Assembly: GCA_004352715.1 (NCBI GenBank)
Contig: SCFE01000053.1
Coordinates: 380,529 to 444,528, forward strand
DNA length: 64,000 nucleotides
Direction of reading: 5' to 3'
From: Hofstenia miamia
Lineage: Eukaryota > Xenacoelomorpha > Acoela
The translations under genes and the position numbers were made by a program. The notes beneath the pieces were generated by a model that was not told the origin of the DNA, did not search any database, and was given only the letters and a program-made list of their open reading frames with translations. The first letter of the stretch is position 1, and every line of letters begins with the position of its first letter. Of this stretch, positions 45,501 to 54,474 are shown one piece after another.

Positions 45501-46138
45501 TTAAGAGGTAGGTTTAGGGTATGCTTAAAATTTTTTTTGTAAATTAATGGCACTAGAAATGGTAGCTTTCCACTGCAATCCCAATTGTATTGGGATCAAT
45601 CTTCTTTTCCAATAAGATTCTGTTTATTTCTTTAGGCTATTTTGGTGTTTCCTCTAACAGTGGTATAGTTAATTATAAACAATACCTGTTCTCAGAGTTC
45701 TGCAGTGGTCACAATATAGCATTGGCATGGAAATCAGAACATTCCTAATTTGTTATCTAATGAAGGATTCATGTTGAGCATGGATTTGCTGGTGCTAAAG
45801 TAAATAATTACCTCCTCCTATCAGAATAGTAGTATAAAAGCAAGCATACAACAACACAAATGGACTTTTGACCCTGGCAGGCATTTTGAAAATGTATGCT
45901 GCTATGTTTTCTATTTTTTAATAATTCTGCATAAGCTATTAAAATTTGATACACAGGAAATATCTTTCTTATATTCTATTTTTTGTAAAACTATAATTCT
46001 ATTTTTTATATCAAATCTGTATGTTTGACAAATCTGAATAAGGAAATTTTAGATGACAAACATATTCCTCAGCATGTTATGAGTTCTGTCCTGTCAGAAT
46101 TCAAAATTTTGTCTCATGCAGATGCTAAATAACTATGC
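45501..46138. other. AT-rich, possible degraded 5' flank or LTR of the minus-strand Gypsy
   Basis: No ORF. A CCTCCTCCTATCA motif followed by TATAAAAG at about 45810-45842 resembles CTCCTCCTATCA...AATAAAAG at about 34917-34950, which might be paired LTR remains, but the similarity is too short to claim. Confidence 0.25.
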
Positions 46139-46493
46139 CAGGATTTTTTAGTCTTGAGTTGCTCAATCTGAATTTTAGTTTTTATGTTTTGAGTTTGAGT
46201 TTGAGTATATCTTTAAAGAAAACTCTTAGTTCAATCAAGTTTTTTTCTAATCCCAAGTGTTTTAGAGTAAAAAATGTTTATGTTACAATAATTCCATGTT
46301 ATATAAGCTAAAAAATAGTTATTTGCAATTGATAAAGACATTGAAATTTCAGATAATTAAATTTTGTGTTACTTTTGAGTGGATTTTCAATTGAGTTCAA
46401 GTTTTGATGATTTCTTTTCCAAGTTCTTCCGATCAAGTTTTGCAAGTTTATTTGAGTTTGAGTGCTTAACATTGCAAGTACTTAAAAATCCTG
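46139..46493. mobile_element. hAT-like MITE with perfect 8-bp target duplication
   Basis: 355 bp starting CAGGATTTTTTAGTCTTGAG and ending CAAGTACTTAAAAATCCTG. The ends form imperfect inverted repeats of about 19 bp. AACTATGC flanks it exactly on both sides (46131-46138 and 46494-46501), an 8-bp duplication of hAT type. The interior is repetitive (GAGTTTGAGTTTGAG). A reverse-complement relative is at 34121-34452. Confidence 0.8.
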
Positions 46494-46709
46494 AACTATG
46501 CTAAGCAAATATCCAGGTGAGCTGAAAATTTTTCCAAAAAATATATCAATTTACAATAAAAAGCAAAACTTCCTATGAAAACAAAATGCCATCTACTTTT
46601 CTTTGTTCCTTTACCAATTCATTATTTGCCCTAAACAGATCAGTAAGCTAATACTTTTATCTTTTAGTTTGACTTTTGCACCAAGCTTATGGTTTTACTT
46701 AGCAATTAG

Positions 46710-47179
46710 TGTAGAGTCACTCAGGACCTTTCTTTTATTTTGTTTCAATTTTTGGCACTCTCAAATAAATTTGGTGCTATTTAGTCTAGTGATTTTATTA
46801 ATTTGTAATCTTTTCAAACTTAAGTTTCAAACTTAGTGATTGTCCCCTCAAGCTTTGGATTACGTGTAATTGCTCAGTAAATTTGTGAGGGAAACAAACT
46901 TTTGTAAAAATGGTAAATATTTACCTTTTTTTGTAAAAAACTTGAGACACACAATTAGCACCTTAGATTGTAAGGATGGATTCTAAAGGCTTGGCTTCAG
47001 TGAGATGCCATGTGAATTGGTTGCTACTTAAACCATCTTGGAATTACTTTTTTCTACAATGAAATTGGCGAATTGCCAATCTTCATTTGTTTTGTTAGAG
47101 AGTGGGTTGCTCTCAGCAATGGTAATCTTCTGCAACCTTCATACTGCTTGAGCTGCTAGATGCACCCTGTGATTCTACA
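46710..47179 (+). repeat. 5' LTR, 470 bp, internally deleted
   Basis: Starts TGTAGAGTCACTCAGG and ends TGATTCTACA. Compared with the 3' LTR it lacks about 414 bp (54706-55119 of the 3' LTR), with TTTGTAAAAAACTTGAG at the junction. Many CpG of the 3' LTR appear as TG or CA here. Confidence 0.9.
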
Positions 47180-48222
47180 TGGTGACCCTGACGTGATTTG
47201 TTTAACAAGTGGAGCACCTACCTTCACTCAGTCTACCCTTTCTCAAGTTGCAACACTAACTACAGTAGCCACACCAAGTTCTTGTACCCCAAGTGTAACA
47301 GTTGTGCCTCCAGCACCCATGAACGTTTCAATTACTCCCACTACTATGATTGTTCCACCTTCTTCTCTGAGTGACCCTATCAGGCCCTCAACAACTCACA
47401 GACCAGCCTTCACTCAGTCCATTCTGCCTACCAAAGCACCAGGGAATGAACAATTGAATCTTTTCAATATACACTCAGTGCTGCCTAAATTCACTGGCAA
47501 AATAGATGAAATCTCACAGTCGTTCAACAAGTGGCTCTTTCTGTTTGAGCTTACAATGAAGCAGTATAAAACCACTCAAGACGCTGCTGCTGCTCAATTC
47601 CCCATGTTCCTTCAAGGCCTTGCGTACAATCAGTACATGATGCTGGATAGGGAAGTTAAGACAAATTGTCAGTTACTCATTGGTCACTTTGAGGACCACT
47701 ACAAAGCATCTCACATCAAACAGCAATATAAGACGCTCTTATGTGATCTTTCCTTCAAGGAGGGAGACAATGTGAGAACCTACATTACACAAGTTGATAG
47801 ACTTTTTCGCCTCAGCAAACTAACTCTGGAATACTCAAGACACAATCTCTTCTCTTACATTTGTTAGGGATTTCCTTCTACCATCAGGAGCTGCCTCAAA
47901 CTTAAATGTGATCTGGAAGATGATTTGAACTCTATTATTAAGAAGGCAATTAGCATTGTTTATATGCTACAGAATACTACACACATTGAGAGAGATGCTG
48001 GTGACCTGAAGACGGGTCAAACTTCCCACAAAGTCTTAACCTCCTCAAGTTCTGCTACAGTGCAGAAGAAGACAGACACTGAAAGACAGTCAGCTCACAT
48101 TCATACCCAGAGTGGGTCAGTTATCTACCTAATTGCAGATGGGGATGGTATCATCATCAATGAGCCTTCTGTTGAAGCATGTACTCCCAACACCCTGGTT
48201 GAGTCTGTCAACCATTTAAATT
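47160..48222 (+). pseudogene. Gag polyprotein of the plus-strand Gypsy
   Basis: One frame covers 47160-48222 with a single TAG at 47865-47867. The first methionines overlap LTR and primer site, so translation probably starts downstream. Residues 20-90 are Pro/Thr/Ser-rich and disordered. The capsid-like core has LPKFTGKIDEISQSFNKWLF, then MFLQGLAYNQYMML and KEGDNVRTYITQVDRLF, the helical pattern of Ty3/Gypsy capsids. After the stop the frame continues with CLKLKCDLEDDL and a charged tail. No CCHC knuckle is visible. The protease frame starts immediately after at -1 relative to gag, compatible with programmed -1 frameshifting, although the duplication at 47992 complicates this. Confidence 0.75.
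47180..47200 (+). other. Primer-binding site, tRNA-Trp type
   Basis: TGGTGACCCTGACGTGAT and the next bases directly follow the LTR. They are complementary to the 3' end of metazoan tRNA-Trp except for one C-to-T change. tRNA-Trp priming is known for the CsRn1/Kabuki group. Confidence 0.8.
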
Positions 48223-48229
48223 AGTTGGA

Positions 48230-48733
48230 GTGCTGTCTTCTGAAAACAGTGTGAATGATGTTTCAGTGATAACTTTGTTGCTACACACTAACATCATCCC
48301 TGAGGACGTGAACGGATTGCTGATTAATGCCACCATTGATACAGGAGCTTCTGTATCCATCATCAGTGACACCTGTTCCAACAAGCTTTGCCTACATAGA
48401 GAAGATCTGTTACCTTCCACCGCCTGTTTATTGGACGCTTCAGGGAATACTATTTCACTGAAGGGCCAGAGTAACAACCTCGAGTTGCTCATCCATCAGG
48501 AATGTTTTTGTGTGGACCTTATTGTGGTTGACACCTGCAGTCAGCCTCTACTGTATGATTTCATTCTTGGGAACAACTTCCTTGAGAGAAATGCATGTGT
48601 AATCAATTATGGAACCAACACTCTCTCTATTTGCGAAAGTGAGTTTAAGGAGAAACTTATTACTACTTGTAACCAAGAAATCTTGTTAACTTTAACCAAT
48701 ACTATCGTTGGGGAACCATGGCACTGGCAATGA
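48230..48733 (+). CDS. Retropepsin (Gypsy protease), contig copy 1
   Basis: Open frame of 167 codons. The catalytic motif is IDTGASVSII, with Asp encoded at about 48338. The flap-like region and the second conserved block, FILGNNFLERN, follow about 85 residues later, as in Ty3/Gypsy aspartic proteases. The frame stops at a TGA after WHWQ, beyond which the same frame continues into RT in the second copy. It cleaves Gag-Pol in this family. The same sequence is repeated at 48994-49497 by the probable assembly duplication. Confidence 0.85.
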   Translation: MLSSENSVNDVSVITLLLHTNIIPEDVNGLLINATIDTGASVSIISDTCSNKLCLHREDLLPSTACLLDASGNTISLKGQSNNLELLIHQECFCVDLIVVDTCSQPLLYDFILGNNFLERNACVINYGTNTLSICESEFKEKLITTCNQEILLTLTNTIVGEPWHWQ

Positions 48734-48993
48734 GTTGCTGTCACTACAAGCTCTNGAGATGCTGGTGACCTGAAGACTGGTCAAACTACCACTAAGTCAT
48801 TAACCTCGTCAAGTTCTGCTACAGTGCAGAAGAAGACAGACACTGAAAGACAGTCAGCTCACATTCATACCCAGAGTGGGTCAGTTATCTACCTAATTGC
48901 AGATGGGGATGGTATCATCATCAATGAGCCTTCTGTTGAAGCATGTACTCCCAACACCCTGGTTGAGTCTGTCAACCATTTAAATTAGTTGGA

Positions 48994-49497
48994 GTGCTGT
49001 CTTCTGAAAACAGTGTGAATGATGTTTCAGTGATAACTTTGTTGCTACACACTAACATCATCCCTGAGGACGTGAACGGATTGCTGATTAATGCCACCAT
49101 TGATACAGGAGCTTCTGTATCCATCATCAGTGACACCTGTTCCAACAAGCTTTGCCTACATAGAGAAGATCTGTTACCTTCCACCGCCTGTTTATTGGAC
49201 GCTTCAGGGAATACTATTTCACTGAAGGGCCAGAGTAACAACCTCGAGTTGCTCATCCATCAGGAATGTTTTTGTGTGGACCTTATTGTGGTTGACACCT
49301 GCAGTCAGCCTCTACTGTATGATTTCATTCTTGGGAACAACTTCCTTGAGAGAAATGCATGTGTAATCAATTATGGAACCAACACTCTCTCTATTTGTGA
49401 AAGTGAGTTTAAGGAGAAACTTATTACTACTTGTAACCAAGAAATCTTGTTAACTTTAACCAATACTATCGTTGGGGAACCATGGCACTGGCAATGA
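48994..49497 (+). CDS. Retropepsin, contig copy 2, in frame with RT
   Basis: Practically identical to the copy at 48230-48733. It ends at a TGA (49495-49497), after which the frame stays open straight into the RT region starting near 49537, so protease and RT belong to one pol frame interrupted by this stop. Confidence 0.8.
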   Translation: MLSSENSVNDVSVITLLLHTNIIPEDVNGLLINATIDTGASVSIISDTCSNKLCLHREDLLPSTACLLDASGNTISLKGQSNNLELLIHQECFCVDLIVVDTCSQPLLYDFILGNNFLERNACVINYGTNTLSICESEFKEKLITTCNQEILLTLTNTIVGEPWHWQ

Positions 49498-50520
49498 GTT
49501 GCTGTCACTACAAGCTCTCCTTACAAGGGGGACGTCATGATCTCTGGACAAAGGGGAAAACACCTTCATGGTTTACATCTTTGTCCTATTTCTTGTGGAA
49601 GGACTTACATTACTGTGCTCAATAGTTCTGCACACCTGATCCAAATGGATCCCACAAAGATATCTATCATTGTGATGCTGGTCCAACTCAAACTCAGAGC
49701 TGCAGCCTGTCTGTCCATTCTCACTGCAATTCATGATCTAAGTGAACCAAGTGATCCAGTCCAGATCCCAGTTGTAATTGAGAGAACTCATGGACATCTG
49801 AGTCAACAAAAACATGACGCACTCTCTGCCTTCTTATGCCAGCATCACAATGTGTTTAATTATGGATCAATCAGTGTTGGAAAAGCTGTTGGGGAACAAC
49901 ATGTCATCGAAACTAAGAGTGATCACCCCATTCAGTTGCCGGTTCAATGGGTACCTGAGAACTTAAGAGCAGAGTATGAGCAGATCCTTAGCAACCTCAT
50001 GGAAAGCGGGATGATACAGAATAGTAATAGTCCATATGCTGCACCTATGGTGTTCATTTGCCAAGGCGAGAAGTACTGCCTCTGCATCGACTTCTGATGA
50101 TTAAATGATATCATAACTAAATATGCATATCTGTTACCTAGCATTGAGGATGTACTCTGTGATGCCAGCAAGTACAAGTTATTTTCATGCTTGGATCTCT
50201 GTAAAGCCTATTGGCAGATACTAATGAAGCCTGCTAACATTCCAAAAACCACTTTTATTATGCCTTACAGCCTCTTTGAGTGGAAGTACATGGCCTTCAG
50301 GCTTTGTAACACTCTGGGCACATTTCAGCATTATGTCACACATGTACTACAGAATGGGGCCAATGTTCTCGAACCTGGGATTACTGCATACATGGACAAT
50401 ATTCTCATTGCTGGACACACATTCTCAGATCAATTAGATAAACTGGGTCACACTCTTATGATCCTGTATGACTCTGGACTCCAGGTAAATGGAAATAAAT
50501 GTTCACTCATTTTGCCATGA
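49498..50520 (+). pseudogene. Reverse transcriptase of the plus-strand Gypsy
   Basis: One frame from the protease to about 50520. The linker has HLSQQKHDALSAFLCQHHNV, then the RT N-terminus with ILSNLMESGMIQNSNSPYAA and YCLCIDF. Two consecutive TGA codons (50095-50100) stand where Gypsy RTs have Arg-Arg before LND. The palm has SCLDLCKAYWQI and the catalytic box reads YMDN at 50389-50400 instead of YxDD, so one of the two catalytic Asp residues is lost. The next conserved block (ITFLGRVI) follows a TGA at 50518-50520. Inactive as it stands. Close in sequence order to the minus-strand copy, which lacks the palm. Confidence 0.9.
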
Positions 50521-51240
50521 ATTACCTTCTTAGGAAGGGTGATCGAACCTGGGAGAATATCAATTAAGAACAATGCAAAAGACCATCTTGATCAAATTGA
50601 GACTCTAAGCTCATGCAAGGACGTCCAATGCCTGATGGGCTTTCTTAATTACTATGGCTCCTTCATTTCTGAACTAGCCAACTGAACCAAGCATATATCC
50701 AATCTACTTTGAAAGAACACTGAATTCTGTTGGACCTGGGCTGAACAAGAAGAGCTGGATGCTGTGAAGCAAGAGCTCAGACAGATTCCCAGTCTGAATA
50801 CGCCTGACTATACAAAGGAATTCATTGTTGATTGCAATGCAAGTTCAGTCACCATCAGTCAGAATCTCCACAATGCCAAGCTAAATTATGGAGCAACAAA
50901 GTTTGAGATGCTAGCACTCATCAAGAGTCTGAAGAAGTTCTGATTCTTCATCTTAGGTTGCCAATTCATTGTTTGTACCAACAACTCCACACTAGCATGG
51001 CTTAAGAAATTCTCTGGTGACAAGTCAAACATCGTCACCCAATGGTTGGAATACCTTAACAACTTCTCTTTTACAATCACTCATCACCCTGGGAGATTGC
51101 ATCTCAATGCTGATTATTTCACCACTCTGCCAAGTTATGAGAGAGACCTGTGAAAGCCGCCAGGTGAAAAAAATCCATTTGGATTCATACCAGCCTGTGA
51201 GTATGAGCTCCTCCCTGATATCAATGCAGATTGAAATGGG
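50521..51240 (+). pseudogene. RNase H and connection domain
   Basis: Continues the RT frame. After the thumb (LMGFLNYYGSFISELAN) comes FCWTWAEQEELDAVKQEL, then RNase H with EFIVDCNASSVTI (catalytic Asp), LNYGATKFEMLALIKSLKKF (Glu) and VCTNNSTLAWL, where the usual Asp is Asn. HHPGRLHLNADYFTTLP ends the domain. TGA codons occur at about 50683, 50710 and 50941. Another follows near 51151. Confidence 0.8.
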
Positions 51241-52568
51241 AAAGTGATCCTCCCCATTATGGGGAAGGAGGAGATTTCAGAAAAGGAAATTGCTATCCAT
51301 CAATTACATGACAAAGTCTTATTCGAAATTGTCTTTAAGATCAAGCACCCTGACCATGCTATCAGTGACTTTGCTAAGAGATACTTTCAATGTTATCATT
51401 GGAAGCTTACTGAAGCTGGACTCCTCTATGTGCATAGTCGGAACAACTGTCTGGCAATCCCAGAGTATTTCAAGTGAGAGCTGGTCCAGAAGATCCATGA
51501 ATGTGGTCATCGCAGGATTATCCAGATGGAGAGAACCTTTAATGCTCATTATGTCACCATCAGTATTAGAGCTACTGTACAGGACGTGATTGATAAGTGT
51601 GAAGCATGCTTGCTTCAAGGAGCTGGACACTTTTCAGAGCAGAGAGCCGAGCTCCACAGTTGAGTCACCAAAAGAACCAATGAAGTGGTCCGCATGGACA
51701 TTGAAATCTATCAAGGGATGAGCAAGGATTTCAATATCTGTTGGTCTTGATAGACCACTTCACCAAGTATGCACGACTCATTCCTCTTGACAATACCACT
51801 GCAGAAGTCATCTGCAAAAGAATCATCAAAGACTGGATCTTTAAACTCAGGCCTATGGAGTGTCTGGTCCCTGACCATGGTCCTCAGTTCAAGAGCTCTT
51901 TAATGTACACTCTCATGAAAGAACTTGAAATCGTACACGATTTCACCACTGCTTACCATCTGCAGTCAAATGGCGTCATCGAGTGACTGAACTGAACCAT
52001 CATTAAACTGATCAGAGTTGCTTTAGCCCACACTGCCAGCCTAAACTGGAGATGCATCATCGAAGCAGTCGAATTCTTTTACAATCCTGCTGTGCACTCC
52101 ACCACCAAAGTGAGCCCTTTCAAAGCCATGTTTGGCTGCGAAACAAACACTCCTTTGTCTATCATGTTCCTGGACTACAACAAGCCAACCTTGGAGAATT
52201 TTGTGAACTGGATGCTACAGGAGTTCCAGGAAGTGCACCTCTCTATCTGCCGGAATACCAATCAGTCTGTTGTTTGCCAGAAAAGAAACTTCGACAAAAA
52301 GCTGTATGGCGAACCTCATAAGAATGGAGCTTCTGTATTTGCTTACTTTCCTCATCAGGTTACTGATGCTAACCAAGGACAAAAACTTGCCACTAATTGG
52401 CAAGGACCTTTTAAAATAGTCAAGATGTTAGATCACCACTGGTACTTATTAGATAATGGTAAAGTCGCCCATTTTCATGACTTAGACAAACAATCAAAGA
52501 TATACAAAATGCAGTCATTGACAATAATAACGAGTTTTCTCTCATCAATGACAGCGTTAATGAGATAG
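51241..52568 (+). pseudogene. Integrase of the plus-strand Gypsy
   Basis: Zinc-binding end: KIHECGH and CEACLLQ (about 51490-51620). The catalytic core has VVRMDIEIYQG (first Asp), then after a frameshift near 51715 LIDHFTKYARLIPL, VPDHGPQF (second Asp) and QSNGVIE (Glu). Two TGA codons directly after the Glu region (about 51985 and 51994) fall at conserved Arg positions. The C-terminal part (52092-52568) has FKAMFGCETNTPLS, LYGEPHKNGASVFAYFP and WQGPFKIVKML, the G-P-x/F-x-V-x-x end of Gypsy integrases. No chromodomain seen. Inactive. Confidence 0.9.
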
Positions 52569-54458
52569 AATATTATTAAAACCTCACCGAATGTGAGGAA
52601 GACGACCTTATGCAGGTCGAGTATGATAATAATCTCGGTAGTAGTAGCAACACCATAGCTACTCATATTTTGCCTAAACGAAAAGCTAGAGATCAGAGAT
52701 ATTTAGACCATTTAAATACCCAGGAATGTGACCTTAATCTTATATCTTTGTTTAGCAACTATGAAATGAACAGAGAACCAACCTCCAACAAGACGCCAAG
52801 TACAATTAATCTGCTCGTCTCATCAGATCGAGTGGACCCCTTGGTCGCCTTCCACCTCAGATAATTGTCAACCAATTCGGAGTCGCGTTTTCCAACTTAA
52901 ATATCTTCTCGGATACACTCAAGAAGTACATGTGGGGAACCACCGCCAAGACCAAGTTTCCTTCTCTTAACTCGGAGTACGCACCTCTGTGTACGAGTCA
53001 ACTCATGCGCCGTGAATATGGCTCCATGAAGCAGTTCACTGAGTTAGTTGACCACTATGACGTTCTGCACGCACGGAAATCTTATTCAACCTGGAGCAGC
53101 TCAATTATCATGAGTGCGGGTACAGCAAACTCACCCAAACCCAGCGGCAAGCTACCAAGGATGGGGAGATCATCCCAATCACTGTTTTAGGGCAGACCAT
53201 GAAAACGCCCAAACAATTTTACCGTGAGGAAGAGCTCTTATCCTCCTCAGCTATCGAGGTATCACCAGCAACAAAGGCCCTCATTGAAGCTGTTAGCCTA
53301 GAAAATTTTCCAGGGTCGTAGTCTCACCCAAGCTCACGCCCACTTGGTCTCTTACTGATAACAAACGAATCTTAAAGATCAAGCACTGCCCGGAAGAATT
53401 TGAAGAGAAACCAGCGATAGTCCATCGAATTGTCGAGCCCAACAGTGACAATGATATCTTAGGCCTCATGAAATGGTGCCTCACTGAGATGCTAACCAAA
53501 GCAGAGCTAGTACTTCTACTATCGCCAGGGCGACAACTCGCCCTGGATGTAGAATGTACCACTGCCCGCCTTTGCCTTTCTACTGCTCAAATTGAAAATT
53601 TACAGAGCCATGGACTCCGCAGCGCTTTTTGGGACTCCATCAAGGATGCCAAAATAAATTACCCTGTTACAATCTGAACAGCCTCCCTTCGGAACAAGTC
53701 CAGCTTTGCCCAGTTGGAAAATAATGTTGAGAAAAACAACCTTCTCTGCATCCCACTGCCTTGCTTAATGACACCACTGATTCTGCCGTCATGGAGAGTG
53801 CGCCAGGGAAAGAAGAAAGTCTCTGCCCATCTTACAGACCACATTAATTACGTCTCAACTGCCTCGGAAGTTGACAGATCTATGCAAACTAAGGAGTATA
53901 AGGATACCTGTGATGCATTGCTGGAAGGTGGTAACCCTGAGTGCGTATACATTGACGGGAAACTGACCATCAAGGATATCTTTCAGAAGGGCCAGCCTAT
54001 CTCTAATCAACTAGAAAAAATCCACTGAACTATCAACTCACTTGACCCTCGTGTTGTCATTTTATTTCAAGCCAGAGGTGACTTGATGTGGGCTAATAAA
54101 GCAGAGACTATAACCCGATACTATGATGTAACCAAGCGTATTGAGATCATTACCATGTTATGCGCCGGCATTATGGACCCTCAAGGGCCTCCGTCTTTAC
54201 GAGTGTTTTTATGATACCTTCACCCGGAGGTTGAACATGTTGCAACGAAATTTTCCTGTTAGTTTGAGGCTACCAGAGCTCAAATATTTCAGATTACGCA
54301 GCAAAACCGTCACTCAATGGGAGGCACTAATGCAGGTTACCAGGCAACCCCGCTACGCAGAAGTTTCATCCGGGGATGATATATTGACCAAAGAAATGAT
54401 TGAAGAAGCCCAAAAGTTGTTGTGTGGTCCTACAGTCCAACTGTTACCACAGCCTTAA
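52569..54458 (+). pseudogene. Extra ORF (ORF3) of the plus-strand Gypsy, unknown function
   Basis: Between integrase and the 3' LTR lies about 1.9 kb with strong coding character. First, 52610-52864 has a basic PKRKARDQRYLDHL segment, possibly still the integrase tail. Then frames at 52861-53323, 53323-54028 and 54141-54458 can be followed with two frameshifts (near 53323 and 54170) and few stops. Recognisable blocks are SDTLKKYMWGTTAKT, ILGLMKWCLTEMLTKAE, GKLTIKDIFQKGQPISN and a C-terminal acidic stretch (SSGDDILTKEMIEEAQKLL) ending 16 bp before the LTR. It is hydrophilic and Cys-poor, without signal peptide or transmembrane helix, so not a typical env. Two of these blocks are conserved in the minus-strand element. 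CpG is more frequent here than in pol. Family unknown. Confidence 0.65.
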
Positions 54459-54463
54459 CCATG

Positions 54464-54474
54464 CAATGGGGGCA
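54464..54474 (+). other. Polypurine tract
   Basis: A short purine run AATGGGGGCA immediately precedes the 3' LTR start TGTAGAG. It is the expected site for plus-strand priming. Confidence 0.55.

Larger units (their letters stand above)
47992..49518. repeat. 763-bp segment duplicated across a single N (probable unmerged contig overlap)
   Basis: 47992-48754 and 48756-49518 differ at only a few positions (including ACG/ACT and TGC/TGT CpG-type changes and a short cluster near the copy-2 start) and meet at one N (48755). Both copies carry the end of gag and the whole protease. Treat as a single copy until verified. Confidence 0.85.

Noticed and set aside
45805-45845. LTR of the minus-strand Gypsy, from similarity of CCTCCTCCTATCA to about 34917
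   Set aside because: The match is too short and no TG...CA ends or target duplication could be defined.
48208-48492. 94-codon minus-strand frame, repeated at 48972-49256
   Set aside because: It is the reverse shadow of the protease and appears twice only because of the contig overlap.
47992-49518. Genuine tandem duplication giving a double-protease retroelement
   Set aside because: The copies meet exactly at a single N and are near-identical, as at 25646 and 39134; unmerged overlap is simpler.
52610-54458. Calling the extra Gypsy ORF an envelope gene
   Set aside because: No signal peptide, transmembrane helix, Cys-rich pattern or processing site could be seen in either element.
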